A stretch of 64,000 nucleotides of DNA from positions 372,001-436,000 of the forward strand of contig VGVQ01000001.1 in the NCBI GenBank assembly GCA_016874005.1. Reading direction: 5' to 3'. The stretch's first letter is position 1. Each line of letters opens with the position of its first letter. Shown piece after piece: positions 34,428 through 42,552 of this stretch. The stretch comes from Gemmatimonadota bacterium. Lineage in GTDB: Bacteria; Gemmatimonadota; Gemmatimonadetes; Gemmatimonadales; GWC2-71-9. The notes under the pieces were generated by a model, which did not search any database, was not told the origin of the DNA, and was given only the letters and a program-made list of their open reading frames with translations. Position numbers and translations under genes: made by a program.

Positions 34428-36256
34428 CGGGTCACCACCGAGACATCGAGGTGGCTCGCGGCGGTTGCCGACCGATACACTCGGTGGGTCGCCGTCCTGA
34501 AGTCGCCGTCTGCCGCGCGATAGATGTTCGGGACGAAGCGCTGCGGATTCCGGTCGATCAGAGGAAACCAGGTGCTCTGCACCTGCACCATGATGCGATG
34601 GCCTTTCTTGAAGGTGTAGTCGGCGGCGTGCAGGTCGATCTTGATCGGGGTGAGTTGGTTTGGAGCCAGCGGCACCGGCCGTTCGAAGCCGTTGCGGAAC
34701 CGAGCCCGGAACACGTCGTTGGCCACCATCAGCTGGTAGCCACGCATGGCTACGGGCTCGGTGTCCTCGGAATAGACGTCGATCAGCTTCACGATCCAGT
34801 CGGCGTCGGTTCCGGTCGTCGCCGTGTAGAGTTGCGCCAGAACTCGCCCGGAAATCGTCACCTCGCTCTCCAGCGGTTCGGATTCATAGCTCAAGACGTC
34901 GGGTCGCAAGTGGGCGTGGCGCTGATCGTCCACCAGCCAAACCGACCAGGTCGACGGCACCTTACCACCGTAGAGCGGAGCGATCGGACGGACCCGGTAA
35001 GGAACCGGACGGGCCGGGTCGGAGACGAAGCTGTCGAATCCTTGCCCGGCCCGTGGTGGGGTCCAGTCGAGGCGGCCATCGGGGTGAAAGTAGAGCTTTC
35101 GGGGAGTGACCCCTTCGCGGGGCGGCCAGTGAGCGTGACGTTGCCAGCCGTTTGACCCCGGCCGAAACACCAATGCCTCCGGGAGATCGAGTCGCCCCTC
35201 GTCCTTGAGCCAGTAGCGGAACCAAGGTGCCTCAACCGTCTCGCGGAACCAGGCCGCGGTATTGGATCCGAACTGGATCGGCCCAAGCGACTGGCCCTCA
35301 CCCCGGGCCCAGCCGCCATGATTCCACGGCCCGATGACGAGGTGATTGATGCCTTTGCCGTCGTTACGCTCGAGCGTTTCGTAGAGCGTGAGGGGGCCGT
35401 AGAAGTCTTCCTGATCCCACCAGCCAGCCACGGTCAGCGTCGGTACGGTCACCGGCTTGTCACGGAACACCGGGCTCACTTTCCGGCGTTTCCAGAAGTC
35501 GTCAAAATTGGGGTGAGCGACAAAATCGGTCCAGGTCGGGCGGGCCCCTTTGAAATAGAGCCGATCGGCGTTTCGAAGCCCGCCCAACCGAAGGAACCAT
35601 TCGTAGGTGTCGGCCCGGTCGAAGCGAAACGGCTCGCTCACCCTGCCGGCCTCGAGGTTGGCCACGTACTCGAAGCCATAACTCAGCCGGAACGCGCCAT
35701 TGTGGTGGAAATCGTCGCCGAGGAACATGTCATCGGGCGACGCCTGCGGTGAGGCCGCCTTGAGCGCCGGGTGGGGCTCGACCAGACCCATCATGGTCGT
35801 CCAACCGCCGTAGGAAATGCCGACCATCCCGACTCGGCCGTTGTGGCCCGCCACGTTCCGAAGGAGCCACTCGATGGTGTCGTGGGTGTCGGTGCCCTCG
35901 TCGACGACCTCGCCTCGCTTCGGGTCGCGGGGCGGGCGGATCATCATGAACTGGCCGTCGGACTGGTATTTGCCGCGGAGATCCTGAAAGACGAAGATGT
36001 AGCCGTCGTCGGCCAGGAGCCGATATCGGTTGGCGAGCCGTGGGCCGATCAGTTGCGCGTTGTACGGGGTTCGTTCCATGATGATCGGAAGGCGAGCCCG
36101 AGGCGCGGCCGGGGTGAAGATCTCGGTGTAGAGCGCCACCCCGTCCCGCATCACGATCCGCTCGACCCGTCGCTGATAATCGGGCCGGATCTCCTGACCG
36201 ACGGCGGCTTTTGCGACGGCCGCGCCGGCGAGGAGGAGAATCAGTGTCGATTTCAC
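34424..36256 (-). CDS. Secreted CocE/NonD-family hydrolase, copy 1
   Basis: A 610-residue protein, signal peptide MKSTLILLLAGAAVAKAAVGQ, with the same domain order as copy 2: IMERTPYNAQ, the nucleophile in GMVGISYGGWTTMMG, LTVAGWWDQEDFYGP, IGPWNHGGWARGEG and a jelly-roll ending FKKGHRIMVQVQSTWFPLIDRN. It is the first gene of a run in which every junction is an ATGA overlap. The start is GTG at 36254-36256 with AGGGG upstream. Tandem duplication with later divergence is the simplest origin of the pair. Confidence 0.9.
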   Translation of the reverse strand: MKSTLILLLAGAAVAKAAVGQEIRPDYQRRVERIVMRDGVALYTEIFTPAAPRARLPIIMERTPYNAQLIGPRLANRYRLLADDGYIFVFQDLRGKYQSDGQFMMIRPPRDPKRGEVVDEGTDTHDTIEWLLRNVAGHNGRVGMVGISYGGWTTMMGLVEPHPALKAASPQASPDDMFLGDDFHHNGAFRLSYGFEYVANLEAGRVSEPFRFDRADTYEWFLRLGGLRNADRLYFKGARPTWTDFVAHPNFDDFWKRRKVSPVFRDKPVTVPTLTVAGWWDQEDFYGPLTLYETLERNDGKGINHLVIGPWNHGGWARGEGQSLGPIQFGSNTAAWFRETVEAPWFRYWLKDEGRLDLPEALVFRPGSNGWQRHAHWPPREGVTPRKLYFHPDGRLDWTPPRAGQGFDSFVSDPARPVPYRVRPIAPLYGGKVPSTWSVWLVDDQRHAHLRPDVLSYESEPLESEVTISGRVLAQLYTATTGTDADWIVKLIDVYSEDTEPVAMRGYQLMVANDVFRARFRNGFERPVPLAPNQLTPIKIDLHAADYTFKKGHRIMVQVQSTWFPLIDRNPQRFVPNIYRAADGDFRTATHRVYRSATAASHLDVSVVTR

Positions 36257-36317
36257 GAGCTGCCCCTGGCGGCGAGACCCTCGAATCTCCCCGGCCGCCG
36301 CGCTCGCCGCAAGCGGG

Positions 36318-37097
36318 CTAGAACTCCTCCCGATCGAAGCGCCAGAGAGCCAACCCGAGCGCCACGACCGTCAGGATCGACGAGGCGACCATGGGGACCC
36401 AGAGCGGGAAGGCGAGCGGCTGCCACACCGCGATCGAGGCGGCGGCCGGGGCGAGCAGCCAAGGGGTGCCGAGTAGCAGCCATGGTGGGACGAAATTGGG
36501 GAGGATATTCCCGGCCAGCCAGAAGCCGAGCGCGATCCCGGCAACCGGGCCCCTCGACCGGAAAAACGCACCCAACATCAGGGTAATCGCGATGTAGCAC
36601 ACGTGGTGCAGCCCGACGATGGCAACCGCCTCGGAAAAATGCACCAGATCCGGAGTGCGCCCCCAAACCGTCTGACACACCAGCAGGACCGCGATCGCTG
36701 GAAGGACCAGCCCCAGGGTGAGAAAGCTCCCTGAAATGCCGGCCATCTTGGCGAGAACCATGCTCTTGCGGGTGGTCGGCTTGGTGAGAACCCAGGCCGC
36801 GGTGCCAGAGGCCTTCTCGCCGACGATGGCCCCCTGGGTTACCAAGACCGCACCGATGAGCCCGAAGAATCCGCCCGCCTGGAAAAAGACCTGCATGGCC
36901 TCGTTGACCCCCCGCTGAGCCGTGGTGTCGCCGCGTTGCTCCAGGCTGACCAGCAGGATGAAGCCGGTGATGACGACCTGCCACAGCACCAGGTGAACCA
37001 GCCACCGTCGAGTCCGCCACCACGACCCCAGTTCCTTGTCCAGCAAGTTGCCGAACCCGGTCAAGGCCCCGCGCGCCGCAACGGTCGTAAGGCTCAT
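36318..37097 (-). CDS. ABC-2 type transporter permease
   Basis: A 259-residue inner-membrane protein with six hydrophobic segments. The cytoplasmic start LTGFGNLLDKELGSWWRTRRWL is followed by helix one. The segment GAIVGEKASGTAAWVLTKPTTRKSMVLAK is the typical ABC-2 coupling region between helices two and three. It pairs with the ATPase just upstream (four-base overlap), forming an exporter. The last residues are LWRFDREEF. Substrate unknown. Confidence 0.85.
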   Translation of the reverse strand: MSLTTVAARGALTGFGNLLDKELGSWWRTRRWLVHLVLWQVVITGFILLVSLEQRGDTTAQRGVNEAMQVFFQAGGFFGLIGAVLVTQGAIVGEKASGTAAWVLTKPTTRKSMVLAKMAGISGSFLTLGLVLPAIAVLLVCQTVWGRTPDLVHFSEAVAIVGLHHVCYIAITLMLGAFFRSRGPVAGIALGFWLAGNILPNFVPPWLLLGTPWLLAPAAASIAVWQPLAFPLWVPMVASSILTVVALGLALWRFDREEF

Positions 37098-38048
37098 CGG
37101 GAGTTCCCTTCGATCAGATTCATGAACACGTCCTCGAGTTGGAAACGGCGCCGGCCAAAGGCGGTCACCCGAACCGAATCGTCCGCCAGGATCTCGCGCA
37201 GCAGCCGCGACTCGGCGGCCTGATCGTCGGAGACCGCCACATGCCATTCCACCTTCCCGTTGTCCCCGGGCCGGGGTTCGTCCAGCTGAACCACCCACGG
37301 GAGTCCAGCCACCCGCCGCCGAGCCGCATCGGCGGAGCCGGCCAGCTCTATCACGTAAGTGGTGTGCCCGCTACCGACCAGCAGCTCGCCAATCGGCGCC
37401 TGGGCGACCAACGCCCCGTGGTGGAGAATGGCAACCGTGTCGCTGACTCGCTGAACATCCTCAAGAATGTGGGTCGAGTAAAAGATGGTGGTATGGGATC
37501 GGAGCCGCGCCATGATTTCCAGCACGTCGCGACGCCCCATTGGGTCGAGCGACGCTGCCGGCTCGTCGAGAATCAGCAACTCCGGCTTGCTGATCTGGGC
37601 CTGCGCGATTCCCAACCGCTGCCGCTCACCGCCGGAAAACCCCCCGATCGGTCGGTCCGCCTTCCCCGCCAAGCCAACCAACTCCAGGGTCTCGTCGAGG
37701 TGCCGCTCCAGCGCCTGACCGGGCCGGAAAAAGAACCGGGCGGTGAACCGCAGAGTCTCCCGCGCGGTCATGTAGTCGTAGTAACGGGGATCCTGGGCCA
37801 GGTACCCGATCCGCCGCCGGACTTCGAGGGTGTCTCGCTCGGCGTCGAAACCAAACAACGTGGCCGAACCGCCGGTGGGTTTGGCCAACCCCCAGCAGCA
37901 GTTTGATCGTCGTGGTCTTTCCGGCGCCGTTGGGCCCGAGAAAGCCGAAGATCGAATTGCGGCGAACCTGCAGGTCGAGGGCCTTCAACGCCACGACCCC
38001 GCCGCGGTAGGACTTCGATAGCCCCCGAGTTTCGATTACCCAATCCAT
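37094..38048 (-). pseudogene. ABC transporter ATPase interrupted by a one-base frameshift
   Basis: The N-terminal frame from the ATG at 38046-38048 reads [17 protein letters not shown] and the Walker [20 protein letters not shown]. It then breaks in a run of five G on the minus strand (37889-37893). Removing one base gives [18 protein letters not shown] and an intact remainder: [14 protein letters not shown] (signature), PELLILDEPAASLDP (Walker B), STHILEDVQ (H-loop) and a DrrA-like C-terminal extension. All domains are otherwise complete. The gene is probably functional with a sequence error, or freshly mutated. It forms one unit with the permease. Confidence 0.8.
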
Positions 38049-38214
38049 GTGCCCACCCGTGCTGGAGCCCAACCCCCGACCCCAAGAAATGGAGCGTCGG
38101 CGGACGCCGACGGGTCCTCAACGACGGCTGACTGGTGTTGTTTTGGTACGGAAGTAATCCGCTATCGTTTCAGAATGCAACCAGCGAACATTCGGCCGCT
38201 TGATAGGTCGTGAA

Positions 38215-38246
38215 ACATGTCGCACGATATGTCGTACTGTATATCG
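38215..38246. promoter_or_regulatory. Overlapping dyads upstream of padR (operator candidate)
   Basis: CGATAT-N10-ATATCG is a perfect inverted repeat (38225-38246) and ACAT-N10-ATGT overlaps it (38215-38232). The same stretch reads as near-direct repeats ATGTCG, ATGTCG, ATATCG every 12 bases. PadR proteins bind AT-rich dyads of this kind, so autoregulation and control of the divergent ABC operon are likely. Confidence 0.5.
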
Positions 38247-38272
38247 CTCTCCAACTACGAAGCGAGCACGTT

Positions 38273-38854
38273 ATGGCTAAACACAATGATGACTGGGGTT
38301 TAGGCGATATCCTCGGGTTCGCGTTCGACCCATTCAAGTTCGAAGCAAAGTTCAACAGAGGACCCGGCCCATGGGGGCGACGACGACGCCAGATGTTCGA
38401 ATCTGGTGAAGTCAAGTTCGTCATCCTCCGGCTCCTCAGAGAAAAGCCCCGCCATGGCTACGACATCATCAAGGCGCTCGAGGAACGGCTCGCCGGCTGC
38501 TACACCCCTTCGGCCGGGACCGTTTACCCGACCCTCCAACTCCTGGTAGACCAGGGTTACGTCCGAGCCGAGGAGCAGGAGGGGAAGAAGGTCTACCACA
38601 TCACCCCCGAGGGTGAGCGGTTCCTCGACGAGAACCGGGATACCCTCGACGACATTTTCGACCGGGTGCGCGATACCGTCCGCGACTTCGCCGGCGGGCG
38701 GATGGGCGATCTCAACCATGCGTTCGCGAAGGTCGCCTTGGCCACGTTCAAACGGGCTTGGCGCTGGGGACCCGATCACCCGGCGATGCCGAAGGTGATC
38801 GAGATCCTGCGGCAGGCAGCCGTCGACATCGAACGGGAATGGGACAAGGCCTAA
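38273..38854 (+). CDS. PadR-family transcriptional regulator
   Basis: 193 residues. After an N-terminal extension of about 45 residues (MAKHNDDWGLGDILGFAFDP) comes the winged helix: SGEVKFVILRLLREKPRHGYDIIKALEE, SAGTVYPTLQLLVDQGYVRAEEQEGKKVYHITPEG. This is the PadR N-domain with its beta-wing. A helical C-terminal region follows (DIFDRVRDTVRDF ... RQAAVDIEREWDKA) that dimerises. It lies between two ABC exporter units, a common place for PadR regulators of drug efflux. The ATG at 38273 is the start of the MAKHNDD form; a frame to 38210 would run through the operator dyads. Confidence 0.88.
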   Translation: MAKHNDDWGLGDILGFAFDPFKFEAKFNRGPGPWGRRRRQMFESGEVKFVILRLLREKPRHGYDIIKALEERLAGCYTPSAGTVYPTLQLLVDQGYVRAEEQEGKKVYHITPEGERFLDENRDTLDDIFDRVRDTVRDFAGGRMGDLNHAFAKVALATFKRAWRWGPDHPAMPKVIEILRQAAVDIEREWDKA

Positions 38855-38872
38855 CGTCACCGGAGGCTGGGC

Positions 38873-39190
38873 ATGGAATACCAGGCGGCCGACTGGAGCG
38901 GGATCGGGATCTTGCTGCTCCTTTTCGTGATCCTGCCATCGATCGGCCGTCAGGTCCGATGGGGCGGCCGGGGCACTTGGTGGGACCACCGGCCTTTCAG
39001 CCGCCGCGACGGCCAGCCGGCCCACCGCGAACTCGAGGCACTGCGGGCCGAACTCGACGACAAGGCGGCGGAAGTCGATCTCCTCTCCGCCCGCGTCTCG
39101 GAGCTCGAGAACCGTCTCGATTTCGCCGAGCGGCTGCTCACCCAGCCGGACGGAACGAGAGGGCGACCCGATCCGATCCAGACTCCGTGA
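38873..39190 (+). CDS. Small membrane-anchored coiled-coil protein
   Basis: 105 residues: one N-terminal transmembrane helix (IGILLLLFVILPSIG), a Trp/Arg-rich linker (RWGGRGTWWDHRPFSRRDG) and a heptad coiled coil (ELEALRAELDDKAAEVDLLSARVSELENRLDFAERLL). The layout recalls PspB of the phage-shock system, without clear sequence identity. GGAGG lies six bases before the ATG, 18 bases after padR, so it is co-transcribed and may help the regulator or exporter sense envelope stress. Confidence 0.65.
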   Translation: MEYQAADWSGIGILLLLFVILPSIGRQVRWGGRGTWWDHRPFSRRDGQPAHRELEALRAELDDKAAEVDLLSARVSELENRLDFAERLLTQPDGTRGRPDPIQTP

Positions 39191-39250
39191 CCACTCGCCT
39201 TCCGAGACCGCGCGGCTAGCGTTACCCTTTGGGCCCCCGACCTCGGCTTT

Positions 39251-40195
39251 GTGACCGCTTCTCCCGCCCTTCCCCTCCCGGCGCTCGCGATTCGCGGGCT
39301 CCAGAAACGATACGGCCCGGTGCAAGCCGTGGCCGGCATCGACCTCACCGTGGCTCGGGGCGAGTGCTTTGGCCTTCTCGGTCCCAATGGCGCCGGAAAA
39401 ACCACCACGATCGAGATCTGCGAGGGCCTCACCGAGGCGGACGCGGGTGAGGTCAGCATTCTTGGCCTGACCCACCGCGAGCACGCCGCCGAGATCCGGG
39501 AGCGGATCGGAATCTCGCTCCAAGAAACCCAACTGACCGAGAAGTTGACCGTCGAAGAGACCATCGCCTTGTTTCACAGTTTCTATCGGCGCCGGCGCCC
39601 GATCGCCGAGGTGATCGCGGCGGTGCAGCTGGGTGAGAAACGCACCGCCCGGGTCGGCCAGTTGTCCGGCGGACAGAAGCAGCGCTTGGCGCTGGCATGT
39701 GCCTTGGTGGGCGATCCGGATCTGTTCTTCCTCGACGAGCCGACCACCGGGCTCGATCCGCAGTCCCGGCGACAACTCTGGGATCTGATCACGGGCTTCA
39801 AGGCGGAGGGCCGAACCATCGTGATCACCACCCATTACATGGACGAGGCAGAACATCTCTGCGATCGAGTCGCGATCGTCGACCACGGCAAGGTGATCGC
39901 CCTGGGCACCCCTCGCCAGTTGATCGCGATGTTGGGAAGCGAGCACGTCGTCGAGTTCGCGCTCGACGGCCTCCTGGTCGACGAGTCCGAATTGATCGGG
40001 CTCCCGGGCGTCACCGGGGTCAGCCGGAGCGACCACCGCTACCAGCTCGACGTGACCCACGTCCATCGCACCATTCCGGCATTGCTGGCCCACTTGAAGG
40101 CGCGCCAGTCCGTCATCGCCGAGTTGACGACCCACACGGCGACCCTGGAAGACGTGTTCGTCCACCTCACCGGCCGGCACCTCCGCGATGGCTGA
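39251..40195 (+). CDS. ABC transporter ATP-binding protein
   Basis: A 314-residue DrrA/CcmA-type ATPase. Walker [20 protein letters not shown] near residue 42, Q-loop ISLQETQ, signature QLSGGQKQRLALACAL near 140, Walker B LFFLDEPTTGLDP near 160, H-loop TTHYMDEAEHLCDRV. The C-terminal region (VVEFALDGLLVDESELI ... LEDVFVHLTGRHLRDG) is the regulatory extension of export ATPases. The GTG start at 39251 has no strong ribosome site. It overlaps the permease by eight bases. Drug, lipid or peptide export is the usual role. Confidence 0.92.
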   Translation: MTASPALPLPALAIRGLQKRYGPVQAVAGIDLTVARGECFGLLGPNGAGKTTTIEICEGLTEADAGEVSILGLTHREHAAEIRERIGISLQETQLTEKLTVEETIALFHSFYRRRRPIAEVIAAVQLGEKRTARVGQLSGGQKQRLALACALVGDPDLFFLDEPTTGLDPQSRRQLWDLITGFKAEGRTIVITTHYMDEAEHLCDRVAIVDHGKVIALGTPRQLIAMLGSEHVVEFALDGLLVDESELIGLPGVTGVSRSDHRYQLDVTHVHRTIPALLAHLKARQSVIAELTTHTATLEDVFVHLTGRHLRDG

Positions 40196-41270
40196 CGCCA
40201 GACCGCGCGGGGAGGATACTCCGAGGACCTGGCGCGAGTACCCGATCGTCCAGTTGACACTGGCTCGCTATCGGGAGTTCTACCGCGAGCCGGAAGCGAT
40301 GTTCTGGACGTTCGTCTTCCCGCTCCTGATGGCCGCCGGCCTCGGTGTCGCGTTCCGAAGCCGGCCCCCGGAAGTCATCCCCATCGCGCTGGTGCAAGAA
40401 CTCGCCGGAACGAGCGCGGCCGCCACCGCGCTGAGCAAGGAACGGCAACTCGACCTCCGAACAGTGTCGGATTCGACCGGCCGGCGCTTGCTGCGCACCG
40501 GCAAAGTTGCCCTGCTCGTGGTGCCCACCGACTCGCAAGCGGTTGAGTTCCGATTCGACAACACCCGGCCCGAAGCCGTCACCGCCCGGCGGATCGTCGA
40601 CGACGCCCTCCAACGGGGACGGGGCCGGACCGATCCGGTGGCCGTTGGCGAGGATATCGTCACCGATCGGGGCTCTCGCTACATCGACTTCCTGGTTCCC
40701 GGCCTGCTCGGCATGAACCTGATGTCGAGCAGTATGTGGGGCATCGGTTTCTCGGTCGTCGACCAGCGTCGGAAACGACTTCTCAAGCGATTCGTCGCCA
40801 CGCCGATGTCGCGGCCCCAATACCTCGCATCGTTCGTGTTGGCCCGGCTGAGCCTCTTGGTGATCGAGGTCGCCTTCCTGGTCGGGATGGGCGCTCTCGT
40901 TTTCGATGTCCCGGTGCGGGGATCGCTCCTGGCTCTGGGTGTCGTGTCGCTCCTCGGTACCCTGGCCTTCGGCGGACTCGGCCTCTTGGTGGCGGCCCGG
41001 CCCAAGACGGTGGAGGCGGCCTCCGGGATGATGAACTTCTCGATGCTGCCGATGTGGGTTCTCTCCGGGGTGTTCTTCTCCTCGAGCAATTTTCCCGACG
41101 CGATTCAGCCGTTCATCCAGGCTCTTCCGCTCACGGCGCTCAACGATGCCCTTCGCGCCAACATGTTGGAGGGGGCCGGCTTCCTTCAACTTGCCGGGGA
41201 ACTGGGAATCATGGCGGCGTGGCTCCTCGCCACCTTCCCGATCGCGCTCAAGATCTTCCGCTGGCAATAG
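40188..41270 (+). CDS. ABC-2 type export permease
   Basis: A 360-residue membrane protein. One helix near residue 35 (AMFWTFVFPLLMAAGLGVAF), then an external domain of about 110 residues (PIALVQELAGTSAAATALSK ... VAVGEDIVTDRG), then five helices. The ABC-2 core includes FLVPGLLGMNLMSSSMWGIGF, RKRLLKRFVATPMSRPQYL (coupling helix) and the late SMLPMWVLSGVFFSSSNFPD. The large external loop is typical of YhhJ/DrrB-like exporters. It works with the ATPase upstream. Confidence 0.9.
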   Translation: MADARPRGEDTPRTWREYPIVQLTLARYREFYREPEAMFWTFVFPLLMAAGLGVAFRSRPPEVIPIALVQELAGTSAAATALSKERQLDLRTVSDSTGRRLLRTGKVALLVVPTDSQAVEFRFDNTRPEAVTARRIVDDALQRGRGRTDPVAVGEDIVTDRGSRYIDFLVPGLLGMNLMSSSMWGIGFSVVDQRRKRLLKRFVATPMSRPQYLASFVLARLSLLVIEVAFLVGMGALVFDVPVRGSLLALGVVSLLGTLAFGGLGLLVAARPKTVEAASGMMNFSMLPMWVLSGVFFSSSNFPDAIQPFIQALPLTALNDALRANMLEGAGFLQLAGELGIMAAWLLATFPIALKIFRWQ

Positions 41271-41357
41271 GCCAGGGCGGTAACTCTTCGCCGCCCCCTC
41301 ACGACTCCTTCACGGTCTTCCGGCCAACGTTAGGGCGACAGTTGACGGAGCGCGACG

Positions 41358-41855
41358 ATGAAACCCGTTATCCATTTCCTTACCACCGCCGGGATCGCCG
41401 TGGCGGCGCTGGGCGGCTGCCAGGCCACCACTTTGCCGGTTCCCGTCCGCGGAACGGTCGAGCCGCTGGTCGGAGAATGGGCAGGCGAATACGTCAGCCC
41501 GGAAACCGGCCGGAGTGGGTCGATCGTCTTCTCCCTGGCCGCCGGACGCGACACCGCCTTCGGGGACGTGCTGATGGTCCCGGCCAACGTCGATATCCCG
41601 GCCGCCGCCCGCTCAACCGATCCGACCAGTCGGCCGCCTCGAGTCTTACAAATCAGCTTCGTTAGGTGCGAGGGCAACGCGGTGACGGGGTGGTTGGACC
41701 CTTATCCTGACCCGGACACCGGGGAAAACACCGCCACCACCTTCGACGGAATCATCAAGGGCGACAAGCTCGAAGGGACTTTCGTCTCGTACCTGGAACG
41801 TTCGGGAGTCCGGCGGACCGGGAAGTGGTCGGTCCACCGGAAGGCGGTTAAGTAG
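41358..41855 (+). CDS. Small lipoprotein of unknown function
   Basis: 165 residues with a lipoprotein leader (TTAGIAVAALGGCQATT; lipobox ALGGC). The mature part is a small beta-rich domain: PLVGEWAGEYVSPETGRSGSIVFSLAAG, then CEGNAVTGWLDPYPDPDTGE, then DGIIKGDKLEGTFVSYLERSG ending RRTGKWSVHRK. The alternating WxGxY and GxKLxGTF strands suggest a lipocalin-like or immunoglobulin-like barrel. GGAG is seven bases before the ATG. No recognised family. Confidence 0.6.
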   Translation: MKPVIHFLTTAGIAVAALGGCQATTLPVPVRGTVEPLVGEWAGEYVSPETGRSGSIVFSLAAGRDTAFGDVLMVPANVDIPAAARSTDPTSRPPRVLQISFVRCEGNAVTGWLDPYPDPDTGENTATTFDGIIKGDKLEGTFVSYLERSGVRRTGKWSVHRKAVK

Positions 41856-41861
41856 CGGGGG

Positions 41862-42398
41862 TCAGGTGCCTGGGCATTTGACCTTCTTGAAGCGCACCTC
41901 CACGCTGTTCTGACCTTCGCCCTCGTTGCGGGGAATGAGGGCCCCGTCCGAGGCAAGTCGATAGATGATCCTCTGCGGGAAGGTCTTCTTGAGGTTCTCG
42001 AAGACGACGTACTCGTCCACCAATGTCTTGACGGTGTACTCGTCGAACGGCTTGCCTTCGCTCGACGCCGCGAACACGATGGTGGTGTCCCGCACCTCGA
42101 TCTTGCTGAACTCGAATGACGTCGCGCGGTTCTTCCGGATGTACCGGGTCGTGGCGGTCATCAGGTTCTCGGTCGGCGTGTTCCAGATCTCTTCGACCTC
42201 GGTCTCCCGATCGAGTTGGCCGAGCCAGCACCCCGCCATGAACTTGAGCTTGTCGTCCAGCTTGTAGCTGGATTTCTTGCGCTTCTCACCATCCTTGGCG
42301 GCTGGGCCCGCCGAGTCGGTCGCCTGCGCCGCTAGCGAGCCGGTCCCGGAGAGGGCAACCAGCCCCGCCACCATCATCCACATCGAGAAACGTTTCAC
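41862..42398 (-). CDS. Exported DUF6265-like beta-barrel protein
   Basis: 178 residues, signal peptide to AAQ (residue 25). A basic linker is followed by the domain LKFMAGCWLGQLDRETEVEEIWNTPT, NLMTATTRYIRKN, FEFSKIEVRDTTIVFAASSEGKP and a Lys-rich tail ending KVKCPGT. The W-x-G ... EE-x-W ... M-x-x-x-x-R pattern matches the DUF6265 group of lipocalin-like secreted proteins with unknown ligands. The start is GTG with GAGG eight bases upstream. It is convergent with the lipoprotein gene. Confidence 0.7.
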   Translation of the reverse strand: MKRFSMWMMVAGLVALSGTGSLAAQATDSAGPAAKDGEKRKKSSYKLDDKLKFMAGCWLGQLDRETEVEEIWNTPTENLMTATTRYIRKNRATSFEFSKIEVRDTTIVFAASSEGKPFDEYTVKTLVDEYVVFENLKKTFPQRIIYRLASDGALIPRNEGEGQNSVEVRFKKVKCPGT

Positions 42399-42539
42399 GT
42401 TCGCTACCTCACACCAGTGATTGACCGCTGCCCCGACCTGCCTCCAAAGACAAGGTGCCCTACCAAGACCCCTACGGCAGGGCGGACTCCCGAAGTTACC
42501 ATCTCGGCGGGATCACCGGGACTGGAGCGGCCGACGGGC

Positions 42540-42545
42540 TACATT
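42540..42545 (+). promoter_or_regulatory. TANNNT hexamer seven bases before an ATG (leaderless -10)
   Basis: TACATT with a seven-base gap to the amidase ATG at 42553. No Shine-Dalgarno. Confidence 0.45.
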
Positions 42546-42552
42546 TGGCGGC

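Noticed and set aside
37889-37893. Programmed frameshifting in the ABC ATPase
   Set aside because: No slippery heptamer with downstream structure is evident, and the same error type occurs at 15411 in an unrelated gene, so sequence error is simpler.
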